The notes below the pieces were generated by a model, which was not told the origin of the DNA, did no database searches, and saw nothing but the letters and a program-made list of their open reading frames with translations. Below are positions 31,998-42,372 of a stretch of 64,000 nucleotides of DNA, one piece after another. Source of the DNA: Cadophora sp. MPI-SDFR-AT-0126 (Eukaryota > Ascomycota > Leotiomycetes > Helotiales > Ploettnerulaceae); contig JAGMVK010000018.1 in assembly GCA_020747065.1 (NCBI GenBank), positions 62,001 to 126,000 on the forward strand, written 5' to 3'. The translations under genes were made by a program, and so were the position numbers. Positions within the stretch are counted from its first letter, which is position 1. Each line of letters begins with the position of its first letter.

Positions 31998-32516
31998 TTG
32001 CAGAATCAAATTTCTCCGATGTTTTAGATAGTAACCTTAGGATATTGTTACGGACGCTTCACGGGACCTGGGACACTGAGTATGCGCTCCATGTGCTCGT
32101 CTGCTCTTAGTCTGGAGGGATCTATTGGCCTGAGATTTGATCGGAGCTTGCAAAAGAATTGACAAGCACGTGAACTATGCGCTTACCTCAATGCAGGACG
32201 GCTGGCAGGCTGGTAACAGCGGCACCTCAAATCATGCATCCTTCAAAACCCTTGTCCTCCTTACGCCCCGATGACGGCCCACAAGTCATTACAGTTGATC
32301 GTGGATGACGTGGCACCTTGTGAGAAGCCGCAATCTTTTTCACGGGCGTTGGTTGACGCATCTGCGCATGGGGAATTGCAGCTACCGGACCGGGGGACGG
32401 GAGAATGCCCTGCTCCATATGCTTTATGACCTCGGGCTTCGCCGTTCATTATTTCAATTCCCAGTCAGATTCACAAGATTCCAACAACACCCAACTCCCC
32501 CTTACTCAATGTCAAC
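31998..32516. other. Intergenic; likely promoter of the 2EXR gene
   Basis: Upstream of 32517 the stretch CAACACCCAACTCCCCCTTACTCAATGTCAAC is C/T- and A-rich, normal for a fungal 5' leader. The left part is displaced flank of the kinase gene. No other gene is seen. Confidence 0.45.
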
Positions 32517-33505
32517 ATGGCTCGCTTTGAACTCCTCCCGTATGAGATCCAAATCCAAATATGGACCGAGTCTATTGAGCCTCGAATCGTGCCTATCAAA
32601 AGAGATAGCGAATATGGTCAAAATGATGGTACCCAAGGGTGGAAGATCTTTGCGCCGCAGCCTGTTTTGTTCTCCATTTGTTCGGAAACACGGAAGCTTG
32701 CCTTGAGCCTGTACAAATGTCTATCTCAACTCGAAGATTGACCTTCTGTTCCTCGTGACTACGGATTCAAGCTCGCAAGACCTTGCACAATTGGACATAC
32801 ACTCTCATGACGATGGTGATGCCGAGGAGCCTTATCACTATAACTGGCGGAAGGAGAACGTCCTCTGGGACTTCTATTGGGATAAACCTGGCATGATGAG
32901 GCTAGCGGTGGACATCTTGTGTAAACATGGTGGGATCACTAACCTAGCTCTCGACTTTCGCAACTTTCACCCAGCTTTGAGAGATATCCTCAGGCTTGAA
33001 ATGGATAAAGATCAGGTAAGCCTTCATAATTTTGGCTTTCATATAAATGACTTCTAATTCTATCTAGACGGGCCTTTCCTTCATCCAAGATGAAGAGTAT
33101 GCTGAAATGATTGATGAGCAAATGGAAATTGCTGCCTTGATGTCCAAATTTCCATTAAAAACTATCACTTATATTCACAATGGCGACAAGGATGTACTTC
33201 AACGACAGACACGTCAGAAGTCTACGCTGAAGGAACATCTTGGGCAAGTTGAAGTCATGAGCACCGGTACGCTTCTGCCTGGCTCCATCGAGGAAGACAA
33301 CCCTGGACTCCCATGGCTGGGATGGCTTAATGCAGTGCAAGCTTCAAAGGTGAACCTGTATCTCCAAATGTGCCAGCAAAAAAACATTGCAAGATCGGGT
33401 GGGGGGGGAAATGAGGGAGGAGGTGAGGTGGGGGAATATAGACGCTTGGGGCTGGACCGCGATATCATGCCTACACTCCTGTTCAAGGAATACTTAGCTA
33501 CCTGA
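32517..33505 (+). pseudogene. 2EXR-domain protein, probable frameshift
   Basis: Starts MARFELLPYEIQIQIWTES, the typical opening of fungal 2EXR proteins (F-x-LPxEIxxxIW), followed by the PRIVPI strand and VLFSICSETRKLALSLY (usually VCRESRxxAL). The frame then closes at TGA 32739-32741, while a second frame continues from about 32722 (YLNSKIDLLFLVTTD) to a normal intron at 33016-33067 and on to TGA at 33503. The total is one base over a multiple of three, so a single-base indel near 32718 is the likely break; a missed intron is less likely. The second half contains a Gly-rich low-complexity segment near 33400 (GGGGNEGGGEV). The biochemical function of this family is unknown. Confidence 0.7.
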
Positions 33506-34366
33506 GTCTATTGTCATATGCCGTCGAGCTCTGGTTAGAATTGCAAGCGAGGATTCAGCTGAGATGAAAGTCTCTCAATTCCAAAGGAAACCATGCCTAA
33601 AGTTAGAAGCCTCAACCACCATCCATCCAGCATCATCCACCAAGGCAAACTACGAAACAAAAGCTAACTTCAATGCCATAAGGTATGAGATGCATGCCAA
33701 AACTTTTGTGATCACATTCCTCACCAAATACCCTCTATTTCTCGTTAACGTTTGTAGACTACACAGGAGAATATTACAAACCGCTCGATGAAAACCTTGG
33801 GTACCGTGGCCAGGATAATAAGCACAGGAAAGGCAAATCGGAGAAAAGGTCGTCAGTACCGCTGTCTCCTCTGGCTGTTCCCTCCCATACTCTGAGAATG
33901 TTCTACAAGAAGCAGCAAATCACTGATGCAACGGTGATATCCTTTCTGGAAAGATACCGGTTACTGGAAAACATACTGGTTGTTCGCCCCAGCCTTCTGC
34001 CATCGTTTGCAGTGGAAAAGGAGTGCGGTATTGGCGTGGAATCAAGGCGACATCGATGGATGAAGGGAGGACAGACAGCCTGGAGGACAGAAACTCAGCG
34101 GCTGGTTCATACCATGGACGGGTCTGCTTGTTTCGCAATTGGGTGTGGCGGCAGCAGGAAGGACAGGGGACATTGCCAGCCCAAGAAAATGACGCAAAAT
34201 GGCACTCCATGATCATGCGTTGCTTCTCGCGGCATGTGTCCATTGAAGGCCTGGAAGCCTATAAAGCCCGCATCCCCCCTCCCCCTGGGCGTGCATCTTC
34301 TCCTTCCTCTCTTCTCACCGATATCATCGCCACGCACACCACCAACACATAATCAAATATTCCAAC
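33506..34366. other. Intergenic, no gene recognised
   Basis: Overlapping frames at 33898-34352 on both strands have no family features. A C/T-rich leader (CCCCCTCCCCCTGGGCGTGC, 34275-34320) precedes the ATG at 34367. Confidence 0.45.
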
Positions 34367-34780
34367 ATGACTTCACTGATCGAGCGAGCCAACGCCGCAG
34401 ATCGAGTGATAGATGCACCATTCAATCTGGCTCACGCCGGGGCAGATGAATTTTTCGCATGGATGACAGACGCTGTTGATGCTCTAGCGACCAGCGATAT
34501 CGAATCCGGGATGAGCGGCTTTGACGGTGATATCGCCGATGACACTTCTACCTCTTGGCTATTTTGGATCAGCTTGAGTGGGTTGTTGATTCCACTGGCT
34601 CCACAGATGAAGACCTCTGGTTCGAGAACGAGATGGAGATTGCATCCACCATCGGCGTGGCCAATACAATGAATGTGAGCGTTATAGGAGCCTCAAATTT
34701 TTACGGCTCTTTGTACGCGATTCCTCTTTGCACAAGATCGCGGATCAATTTTCTCTTGGGAGCCAATTCCTAGGCTACTG
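34367..34780 (+). pseudogene. Acidic hypothetical protein, frameshifted fragment
   Basis: A good 5' leader and ATG open a frame MTSLIERANAADRVIDAP that stays acidic and helix-prone to about DGDIADDTSTS (34555). The same character then continues in the next frame (AILDQLEWVVDSTGS, DEDLWFENEMEIAS) to a donor-like AAT|GTGAGC at 34674. A single-base shift near 34557 would join them. I recognise no domain. It lies between the 2EXR gene and the winged-helix/retropepsin gene. Confidence 0.35.
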
Positions 34781-34980
34781 TTCTCGGTCCATTGGTTGAA
34801 TTGGCACCATTGATTTCAGTATATGATTGAATTTGAAGGCCCTTGGGTCATTCCAAGATCGTCATCACTGGTCACTAATATTACGGTCACGTGCGAATCA
34901 AGAACGTTCAAATTCTCTTGCAAAGTGATATATCAGATTATTCCTGGTCATACTTTGCCCCTTATTATTACTCTTCCCTA

Positions 34981-36173
34981 CTACCCTATTCCTGGCTCCC
35001 TTGTTTCGATCGATATACTGTCATCTGAGCTTTGACAAGAGACAGCATCCGTGAAAAACTCGGCATCGCTTATTGCCTCATCTCGTGTGGCAGGCTCCTC
35101 AACGCTTGCCAAGTCATCAAGCTCACATTCCTTATCGCCATACCTTTCATCACCCCCTGGAGGGGCTGGCGTCTCTTCAGCCAGCAGAGTCTCTTCTCTC
35201 GTTAGAACGGCTTCCATTGCAAATTCACTCTCGGCTTCGGCCTCAGCCATAGGCCCAGGGACGGGAAGCTCGTTCAGGTTCCCATAAGGCTCTGGGATAT
35301 AATAAGTGCGGTTTCCAAGATCACTCAACAAATTGACCTGTTGTGTCCATTCCCAACCTAGCAGAAGGTAAGAGAGTTCAGAAACCATGTAAGCATCGAT
35401 TACGGCATTGATACCAGCCACTCTGATGGTGAATTGGCAATATTGATCGGTCAGAGCTGTGCAGTTGGCGACTTGTACTCTGACGCTACTGCCGAAATGC
35501 AGAGGTAATCCGAGCGTCCGGGCTATCGATTGGGGAAGAAGGTTGTGCAGGCTACGTCCGTCGATCTTCACTCGTGTCAGCTCCATTGGCCCCCTTGCTG
35601 ATACTATCGCCGCTCTGGTGTAGAACTTATGATTCCTGCTGCTATCGACAGACAAAGGCAACCCCCTCCCGGAACGGTCTCGAAGTCTCTGTCGAAGGGT
35701 GTCGCCTTCGCCGACTGCCGCATCAGGGCTTCGTCGACAGCCGGGGACACGGTCTCGTGGCTAGAATGAGCCTGTCGTTGATGTCTCGCAAAAATCTCTT
35801 GGCGATCAAAGCTTCGGTTGCAAAGGACGCAGTGAATTTGTTGAGAAAGACCATAATAAAATTGGGGGAGTTGAGGCTCGGCAGGGGGAGGCCCGCTGAA
35901 CAGTCGGCGAAGTTGAGGCTCTGTTCCAGGGCGAATAGTCCATCGAATTGGCACTCCCGCGATGCGATGTTTGTTAGCAATAACAAATCTAGGACTCGTT
36001 CTCTCGGAATCATGTCTTAGAACATGGCGAATCTGACATTTTGTATATTGATAGCGTGGGTACTTATCAGCAAGCCATTCATAAATTTCAGAGACGCTCA
36101 TTCGTGGGGTGGGCGCGTTCAGCAAGCACGTAGCGACCAAATGGATACCATGTCCTGTTGCCAGCGGCACCAT
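34981..36173 (-). pseudogene. Winged-helix (forkhead-like) + C2H2 + retropepsin-like mosaic gene, frameshift in G-run
   Basis: From ATG at 36173 (MVPLATGHGIHLV) the first 80 residues look like a forkhead-type winged helix: SVSEIYEWLADKYPRYQY, CQIRHVLRHD (recognition-helix position, compare SIRHNLS) and a final IRWTI strand. A C2H2 finger follows (CVLCNRSFDRQEIFARHQRQAH). After a frame change at the GGGAGGGGG run near 35655, an aspartic-protease-like domain follows: TRVKIDGRSLHNLLP, LGLPLHFGSSVRV and AYMVSELSYLLLGWEW, matching retropepsin-like domains, although the catalytic DTG/DSG triad is replaced by IDGRS. The tail is acidic (AEAEAESEF) to the stop at 34981. The fusion of DNA-binding modules to a retropepsin-like fold suggests a domesticated retroelement-derived gene. 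Function unknown; protease activity doubtful. Confidence 0.6.
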
Positions 36174-36365
36174 TCTGGTGGATCGCCTAGCTGAAACCAG
36201 TTTAGGCGCAGGAGACACACTTCAAGACGTAATAGAATCCATGATTGAATCGATGGGTGGGACTGTAGGTAACGGAGTATCGTTAAATAGGTAGGGCTAG
36301 ACTTGTTATTATAGATAATGGGTTTCGAAATCTAGTTGAAGCAACCGCTCGTTGTCATGGGATTA

Positions 36366-36436
36366 CAGTGACTTGCAAAATCGGATTCGCCTACCTCGCC
36401 TAAAACAAACTCTGAGCACGGACCACATCGGCCATT
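36366..36436 (+). repeat. Terminal-repeat-like sequence, left copy 1
   Basis: Begins CAGTGACTTGCAAAATCGG after TA, and continues with TCGCC..., TGAGCACGGACCAC and CGGCCATTTTTGGC. It is a diverged copy of the sequences at 36529 and (inverted) 44508-44582. Confidence 0.7.
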
Positions 36437-36528
36437 TTTGGCGACGACCACCCAACCAGCCTAATTTTTGACATCGAATAGTTTCTGCTCGATAAGTAGA
36501 ATTTTACTGTAACATAATCGAACTTATA

Positions 36529-36604
36529 CAGTCGCTTGCAAAATCGGCTTCGCGCCGTTTCGCTCGGAAAGATTGTGAGCACAGACCACCACGCCATTTT
36601 TGGC
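36529..36604 (+). repeat. Terminal-repeat-like sequence, left copy 2
   Basis: Begins TA|CAGTCGCTTGCAAAATCGG, then CTTCGC, CCGTTTCGCT, TGAGCACAGACCAC and GCCATTTTTGGC. The same words, in the same order, occur inverted at 44508-44582. Confidence 0.75.
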
Positions 36605-36924
36605 TGACTTTAAATGGTTACTGCATAACGTCTGACTACTTCGTAAAGCGAGCATATAAGGTCATCCTTCCGTAATTCTTAAGAGCCTAATTTGTTCATC
36701 TCTACACGTCGTGTGATTTGTTAATTCAATGGATAATTATTGATAGTTACTTAGCGAGCTTACTAGAGTATTCCAGAAGATTCTAGACGCAAGTGGCAAC
36801 TACCAAATTACTATAAATTCTTAGGCTCCCCTAGGGACCCTTAATGAAATCGAGGAAAAAAAAGAAAAAGAGATATCGTATTAAGACTTCATGTAACTTA
36901 TCATTTATTAATAAGTACTACTTT

Positions 36925-39900
36925 TTATATTATAAGCTTTAGCCCTTGTTGACACTGAATAACCGATAAACCTCCTGATGAATGTCCTAAAGCGACAAAT
37001 TCACCCCATGTAGCTTCACAAGTAGGTCTGTAACTAATAGGTAGCCAGAGAATATTAGTAGTACCTTCTGCCAGCCAGTTTTCAGAAACTTGTAAGGTTA
37101 GGAACTGCCTATCGTCGGGGGAGAAGGCGATTGAGGCGGCATCATCAGTATAGCCCTCGAGTGCCGGCAGCAGCTGCTGTCTCGTGGCGGCGTCCCAGCG
37201 CCGGACGGTCATACCTCTAGAATCAGACACGTTCTGCTTGCCGTCGGGGGAGAAGGCGACTGAGGTAACATCACGAGTATAATCCCGTAGCTGCTGTCCC
37301 TTGGCGGCGTCCCAGCGCCGGATTGTCCGATCCCAAGACCCAAACACGATCTGCTTGCCGTCGGGGGAGAAGGCGACTGAGGTAACATCACGAGTATAGC
37401 CCTTGAGTACCGGCAGCAGCTGCTGTCCTGTAGCCGCATCCCAGCGCCGGATTGTCCGATCCCACGACCCGGACACGATCTGCCTGCCGTTGGGGGAGAA
37501 GGCCATTGAGTTAACCCCATCAGTATGGCCCTTGAGAACCGGTAGCAGTTGCTTGCCCGTAGCCGCGTCCCAGCGCCGGATTGTCTGATCCCACGACCCG
37601 GACACGATCTGCTTGCCGTCGGGAGAGAAGGCTACTGAGGTGATGCTATTAGTATGGCCCCAAAGGGCCGGCAGCAACTGTTGGCCTGTAGCCGCATCCC
37701 AGCGCCGGACTGTCCTATCGTCAGACCCTGACACGATTTGCTTGCCGTCGGGAGAGAAGGCTACTAAGTTAATGGACTCAGTATGGCCCTTGAGGGCCGG
37801 TAGCAGTTGCTGTCCTGTGGCCGCGTCCCAGCGCCGGATTGTCTTATCCTCAGACCCGGACACGATCTGCCTCCCGTTGGGAGAGAAGGCTACTGATGTG
37901 ATAGACTCAGTATGACCCTTGACGACCGGCAGCAACTGTAAGCTTGTAGCCGCATCCCAGCGCCGGACTGTCTGATCCCACGACCCGGACACGATCTGCT
38001 TGCCGTCAGGAGAGAAGGCTACTGAGGTGACTGGATCAGTATGGCCCTCAAGGGTTTGTAGCATTGCATTCCAATGTGTTTCTACTTTAGGCTTTGTCTG
38101 AATCCAAGATGGAATACATCCCTCGAACGTTTCTCGAACAATGCTCTTCTCTGGCGTAAACACAAGAGCCGAACAGTATACTTGAAGAGGCGCTTGTTCA
38201 ATAATTGATCGGGTTGATACAGCAAACCGCCCGGCATCGTGTATAAATGCTTGCAAAGCAGGACTTCTATCAAACTGATTCATATTAGTAAAATCCGACA
38301 ACGATGAGACTATACAAAAAACGTACCTGAAGATCCTCGAGCTTCCGGATCATAACTACGCCTTCTGACACGCTTTTCAACAGGCTCAGCGCCTCAAGCC
38401 AATACAAGAAGTACTGGCGGAGGAAACTGTGGACCGAGCCATTGTCCCTGAGGTCGTTAATTGTGTCCTCTCTATTTTGACATTCGAGTAAATGGTCAAC
38501 CCAGTGAAGACAGGAGTACCGTACTAGAGCAAGGGGATCAGGATCAGGCTCCTTGACTTGGTCGATAGAGATTCCGGGAGCTTGTAGGCTATAAAGATCA
38601 CGTTGAAGTGTAACAGACATGACTTGAAGTGACCGCGAGAATATAGCATAATGTACCTCTTCTATGCCAGAACGAAAGAGTTCTTGGGATGTATTCTCCT
38701 GGAGCAAAAAGTCCACGGCCGATTGATGTACGAAATATACCGTGGTGTCTCGAATCTTCAAAAAGGATCCGCACTGGCCAATCGTCTGCTCCAAATCCTT
38801 AAGATCCTCGGAAACATCCTCGGGACAATCAAGTTTGTGAAGTGTGTCATCAAGAGAGACCAGTTCTTCGAGCGTAATTGGGCGTCTAACGACGGCTACG
38901 ATAGAAAGTATTCGCTTGCAGATATCGGCATTGTTAGATTTGCTTATCTGATTCATCATTTGCTTGTAAAACGAACTGAGTCCAGGAGGAAACATCTTTG
39001 CCCTCTCGAGGGCAAACTGTCGATCGATCGTCTCTAGCTCCTTGAGGACCAAGGCCACCCAGAGAAATGTAGCGTCTGCATTCAAAGAGAGATATTCTCG
39101 CATCGAAATTTCTGACTTGGCAGTATAGTTCTTACGCTTTGCTAGCTGACCGACCTTATGCTCGATATACTTGCTGACGGCAGCGGAAATAGAGTCTTTG
39201 TTTAGCTCCAGTTGCAACTGGACTTGCCAGTCAGATATGCGTAGCTGCTCTTCGATGCTCGGCCAATTGCGACTAGAGATAATCCACTTCACACGTGGAC
39301 AGACAGGTGAGGCCTCAACAATAAATTGCAGAAGTTGCTGCAGACCGGTCGCACATTCGTCCAGGGCATCGATGATCACGTAAGCTCTCTCGAAGCTAGG
39401 ATCTTGCAAAATGTTCGTGAAAATCTCAGATAAGGCAAACCAGGCATTCGGGTCTCCAAAAAGCTCTTTCCCCGAAGCATCGTACTTCTTTCGAACGTGT
39501 TGGAGGAGAGCCGGTTGTTGGTCAGCAAGGAGGTAGATCAGCCCCCGAAGCACAGCCGTCGCACTGTTGATACGGGGCTCAGTGGCTTGGCAGAAAAAGT
39601 AGGACAAGAGGCAGCGACCAGAAGCAGGCGCCGCGTTGGCGGTCTCTTTCAATTCATTTATTATACCGCAGAGCAACATCGTTTTGCCCTTTCCGGGATC
39701 ACTCCGAATCCAGAGTAGTTTGCTCTGTTCACCGTCGTGCCATTGTTGGAAGTCGGAATTTCCGAGGATCCAGCGATATGAATCCGTCAGGAGACCACCC
39801 TTCGTCTCCTCGATGCGCTTCTTGTCGTCGCGGGGATCTGTCGTCCTCAGGTCTTGGAGACAGCTCCAGTTCTGGGGGTCGCTTGAAAAAGTCAGATTGG

Positions 39901-41043
39901 TGAATCTGTCGAACAGGCAAGTGGTAGAGAGGCTGACGGTGTTGGAAGTTCCGCAAGCCTTTCAGCAAGCGCCTCTTCTTCTGCCTTTTTGCTTTCCAAG
40001 TCGTCGAGAATCTTGATAAATCGGTCCCCAATTATTTGGTATTGGGCCCTGCTCCCAAACTTGCACATTGTCTTGTGGTTGGCGGCGATTGTAATAACAC
40101 GCTCCCTAGGCTTGTTAAGGGTCGCAGAGCCCTCGTGAACTATCTTTATGTCCATCGTATTAGCAACCTATCGCGAGATGACATGGTGTGTGCCTTACTA
40201 TAGCACCGTGCAGAGTCTCCTCTTCTACATATGTTGTAAACGAAAGGGCATCGGCAAGGTTTACGAATTTCTGGTTGGTCTGCAAAACGGGCTGTGACCA
40301 AAGTGACAAGTTCTCCAGGACGCTGGTGTCGTTCGCATGAGTCACCCATTTACCAATCTTGTTAAGCACACCAGCGAGTGAGGCCGGATCTGTGCCTTGA
40401 TGGGGTGTTCCGAAGAAGACGATATGGCGTACGCTTCGGAGTAGGTCACCATAAAGGTCCTGGCGATCATGTGCGTATATTAGGGCCTGTATAGTTGTTA
40501 AGACCAATGACAAGCCGCGATAAATCAACAAAGATTGCAAATACTAACTTCTTTCACCACAATACCACCCAGGCTATGAGCAACAAGGATAATTGGTCTT
40601 CGTTTCTATTATAACATTAGTCATGATCTTAACAACGCTGAGGGCGAATAGTTCCACGTACACCTTGGTTCCTATTCAATCTCTTGTCGTCCAATGCACT
40701 GAGAAAATTTCTGCCAAATTTGTACGGGGCGTCCTTTGGAGCCTTCTTCCACATTCCAGCATCATAGCCGTACGTCATGATGCGAGCAGTGCTTGCATCC
40801 TCTTTCAGGAAGTCGCGGAGCCATACATAGCCATTATCAGCTGCCCAGGTAGAGTAGCAACCACCACCTAGACCATGGAGAGCGACGATGTCAACAGAGG
40901 GCACCGGGACCGGGTCTTGCGGGGCCATTGGCGCTGGTTCGTATAGCACATGAATCCCGTTTGTGTCTTTGTCGGCAGGCTGCATGGTTAGCAAGGCCCA
41001 TATGTTTCAGAATGATGGTACTCACGAATTCCAGAGTAGCCAT
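36925..41043 (-). CDS. NLR: alpha/beta hydrolase - NACHT - WD40 (HET-E/NWD-like)
   Basis: Exons 41043-41026, 40979-40662, 40605-40549, 40486-40199, 40143-38327 and 38274-36925 join with phase-0 introns of 46-62 bp. The first 160 residues are a SesB-type hydrolase (VALHGLGGG; nucleophile Ser in LVAHSLGGIVV; HIVFFGTPHQGTDP). Next comes a linker (AANHKTMCKF), then NACHT: P-loop RSDPGKGKTML near 39680, Walker B VIIDALDEC near 39370, sensor ISSRNWPSI. The last exon encodes seven near-identical 43-aa WD40 repeats (VAFSPDGKQIVSGS, TIRRWDAATGQQLL) and a degenerate eighth. One anomaly: exon 5 needs a shift of 2 mod 3 near 39905-39940, either a very short 32-bp GT-AG intron or a frameshift. Such proteins sense non-self or pathogen signals and trigger cell death. 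It lies inside the TIR-flanked interval. Confidence 0.85.
36960..38070 (-). repeat. Minisatellite-like array of seven 129-bp WD40 repeat units
   Basis: The units coding for the WD40 blades differ at only a few codons, mainly at the positions preceding and following the VAFSP strand (ESI/NSI/DGV/RDV) and in the D-Q/K/R-T loop. Unit 6 is four codons shorter. High internal identity with variable surface positions is the pattern of concerted evolution and diversifying selection reported for HET-D/HET-E-type NLRs. Confidence 0.85.
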
Positions 41044-41373
41044 GTTGATTGAGGATTTAGGCAGTTCGCGCCGATATATGGATAGACTGTAAGAGAACGA
41101 TCAATATGCGGAACAGTTGCTCTGTTATCGATAGGAAGAGGGAATGCGGGCATTGAAATTACTCGAGTGAAAATTGCGGACTAGGCTGTGGAGACTGTGG
41201 AGTATTTCGAGCCTTCGCGGGGAAAGTGAGGTCGATGATAAGGCTTTGGGCGGGGCTCCTTGCGAACATGCCATATGGTCACATGAGCAGAGCCGCAACA
41301 CTTCGTTTTGCAGCCATCGCAACACTTCGCCTCCTCAGACCAACCAGCCCGAGAGTCACTGCAGACCACAACT
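41044..41373. other. Divergent spacer between NLR and transposase
   Basis: 330 bp between the NLR start and the transposase ATG; contains a duplicated CGCAACACTTCG (near 41294 and 41327). No transposon end was found here, so the transposase gene may share the outer ends. Confidence 0.5.
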
Positions 41374-42348
41374 ATGGCGCCCAATCTTGCGGTATCCCAG
41401 CATACGCAGATAAGAGATATGATTATTAGTAAGTTCGCTAACGCCACAATCGCTAGAACTGTACGCTGCAGCACTCGCTCTGTGCAGCAGATACGATCGA
41501 ATTTACGATGCTTTGGAACCACCAAAGCACCTCCGAACGGGGTCGGACGCCGCAGAATAATTACTCCCCCTATGCTAAGCGCATTGCTTGAGCATCTCAT
41601 TGAGAAGCCCGCCCTGTACCAAGATGAGATGGCCAACTTCCTCTACGACGAGTTCGAGGTTCAAGTGACTATTCCCACCATCAGCAGGGCCTTAGCATCA
41701 GCAGGCTGGTCCAGGAAAACCGCGCGACGCGTTGCAAAGGAACGGAACGCCGACCTACGAGACTTCTACCTTCATAATTTATCAGAGTTTCGTTCGTACC
41801 ACTTGGTGTACATCGACGAGTCAGGATGTGACAACCGGATTGGGTTCAGGCGGACTGGATGGTCTCCCTTGGGGACAACGCCTATACAGATTGCTCGCCT
41901 GCGCCGTGACCAAAGGCATCAGATCCTGCCTGCCTATACACAAGATGGTATTCTCTTTGCGCGAGTATTCAGCGGATCAACTGATACTACTGTCTTCGAA
42001 GATTTCGTCGAGCAGTTGCTTCGTCATTGCGGCAGGTGGCCAGAGCCAAAGTCTGTCCTGATCATGGACAATGCTTCATTCCACCATTCAGCCAGGATCG
42101 AGCAGCTGTGCAAGGATGCTGGAGTAAAGTTACTCTACCTACCGCCTTACTCACCAGATCTAAATCCTATTGAAGAGTTCTTCGCAGAACTGAAGATGTT
42201 CATCAAACGAAACTGGCAGCGTTACACAGACGATCCCGGACAAGACTTCAAATCATTCTTGGAATGGTGTGTGGATACAGTTGGGTCAAGAAAGCCAAGC
42301 GCCGAAGGCCATTTTCGACATTCTGGGATAGCTATTGAGGAGCCGTGA
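41374..42348 (+). CDS. Tc1/IS630-type DD34E transposase, intact
   Basis: Uninterrupted frame of 324 aa from ATG 41374 (MAPNLAVSQHTQIRDM); codons upstream in frame have no ATG. Residues 8-100 hold two HTH motifs (ISKFANATIARTVRCSTRSV; TPPMLSALLEHLIEKP). The catalytic triad is complete: Asp in VYIDESGCD, Asp in VLIMDNASFHHS and Glu in SPDLNPIEEFFAELK, with 34 residues between the second Asp and Glu, the DD34E spacing of Tc1/IS630. Length matches the superfamily. No nonsense codons or frameshifts are present, in contrast to the other transposases in the window, so it is young, still active or under selection. It is convergent with the accessory gene, with stops separated by 24 bp. Confidence 0.92.
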   Translation: MAPNLAVSQHTQIRDMIISKFANATIARTVRCSTRSVQQIRSNLRCFGTTKAPPNGVGRRRIITPPMLSALLEHLIEKPALYQDEMANFLYDEFEVQVTIPTISRALASAGWSRKTARRVAKERNADLRDFYLHNLSEFRSYHLVYIDESGCDNRIGFRRTGWSPLGTTPIQIARLRRDQRHQILPAYTQDGILFARVFSGSTDTTVFEDFVEQLLRHCGRWPEPKSVLIMDNASFHHSARIEQLCKDAGVKLLYLPPYSPDLNPIEEFFAELKMFIKRNWQRYTDDPGQDFKSFLEWCVDTVGSRKPSAEGHFRHSGIAIEEP

Positions 42349-42372
42349 ATGCAAAACTATAGAAATGTAACC

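Larger units (their letters stand above)
36174..36924. other. Intergenic with two TIR-like copies; AT-rich 3' flank of NLR
   Basis: Carries two direct copies of a TA-CAGT-starting sequence (separate entries). From 36600 to 36924 it is AT-rich with no coding signal. Confidence 0.5.

Noticed and set aside
37403..37915. Plus-strand repetitive ORFs
   Set aside because: Antisense shadows of the WD40 repeat units.
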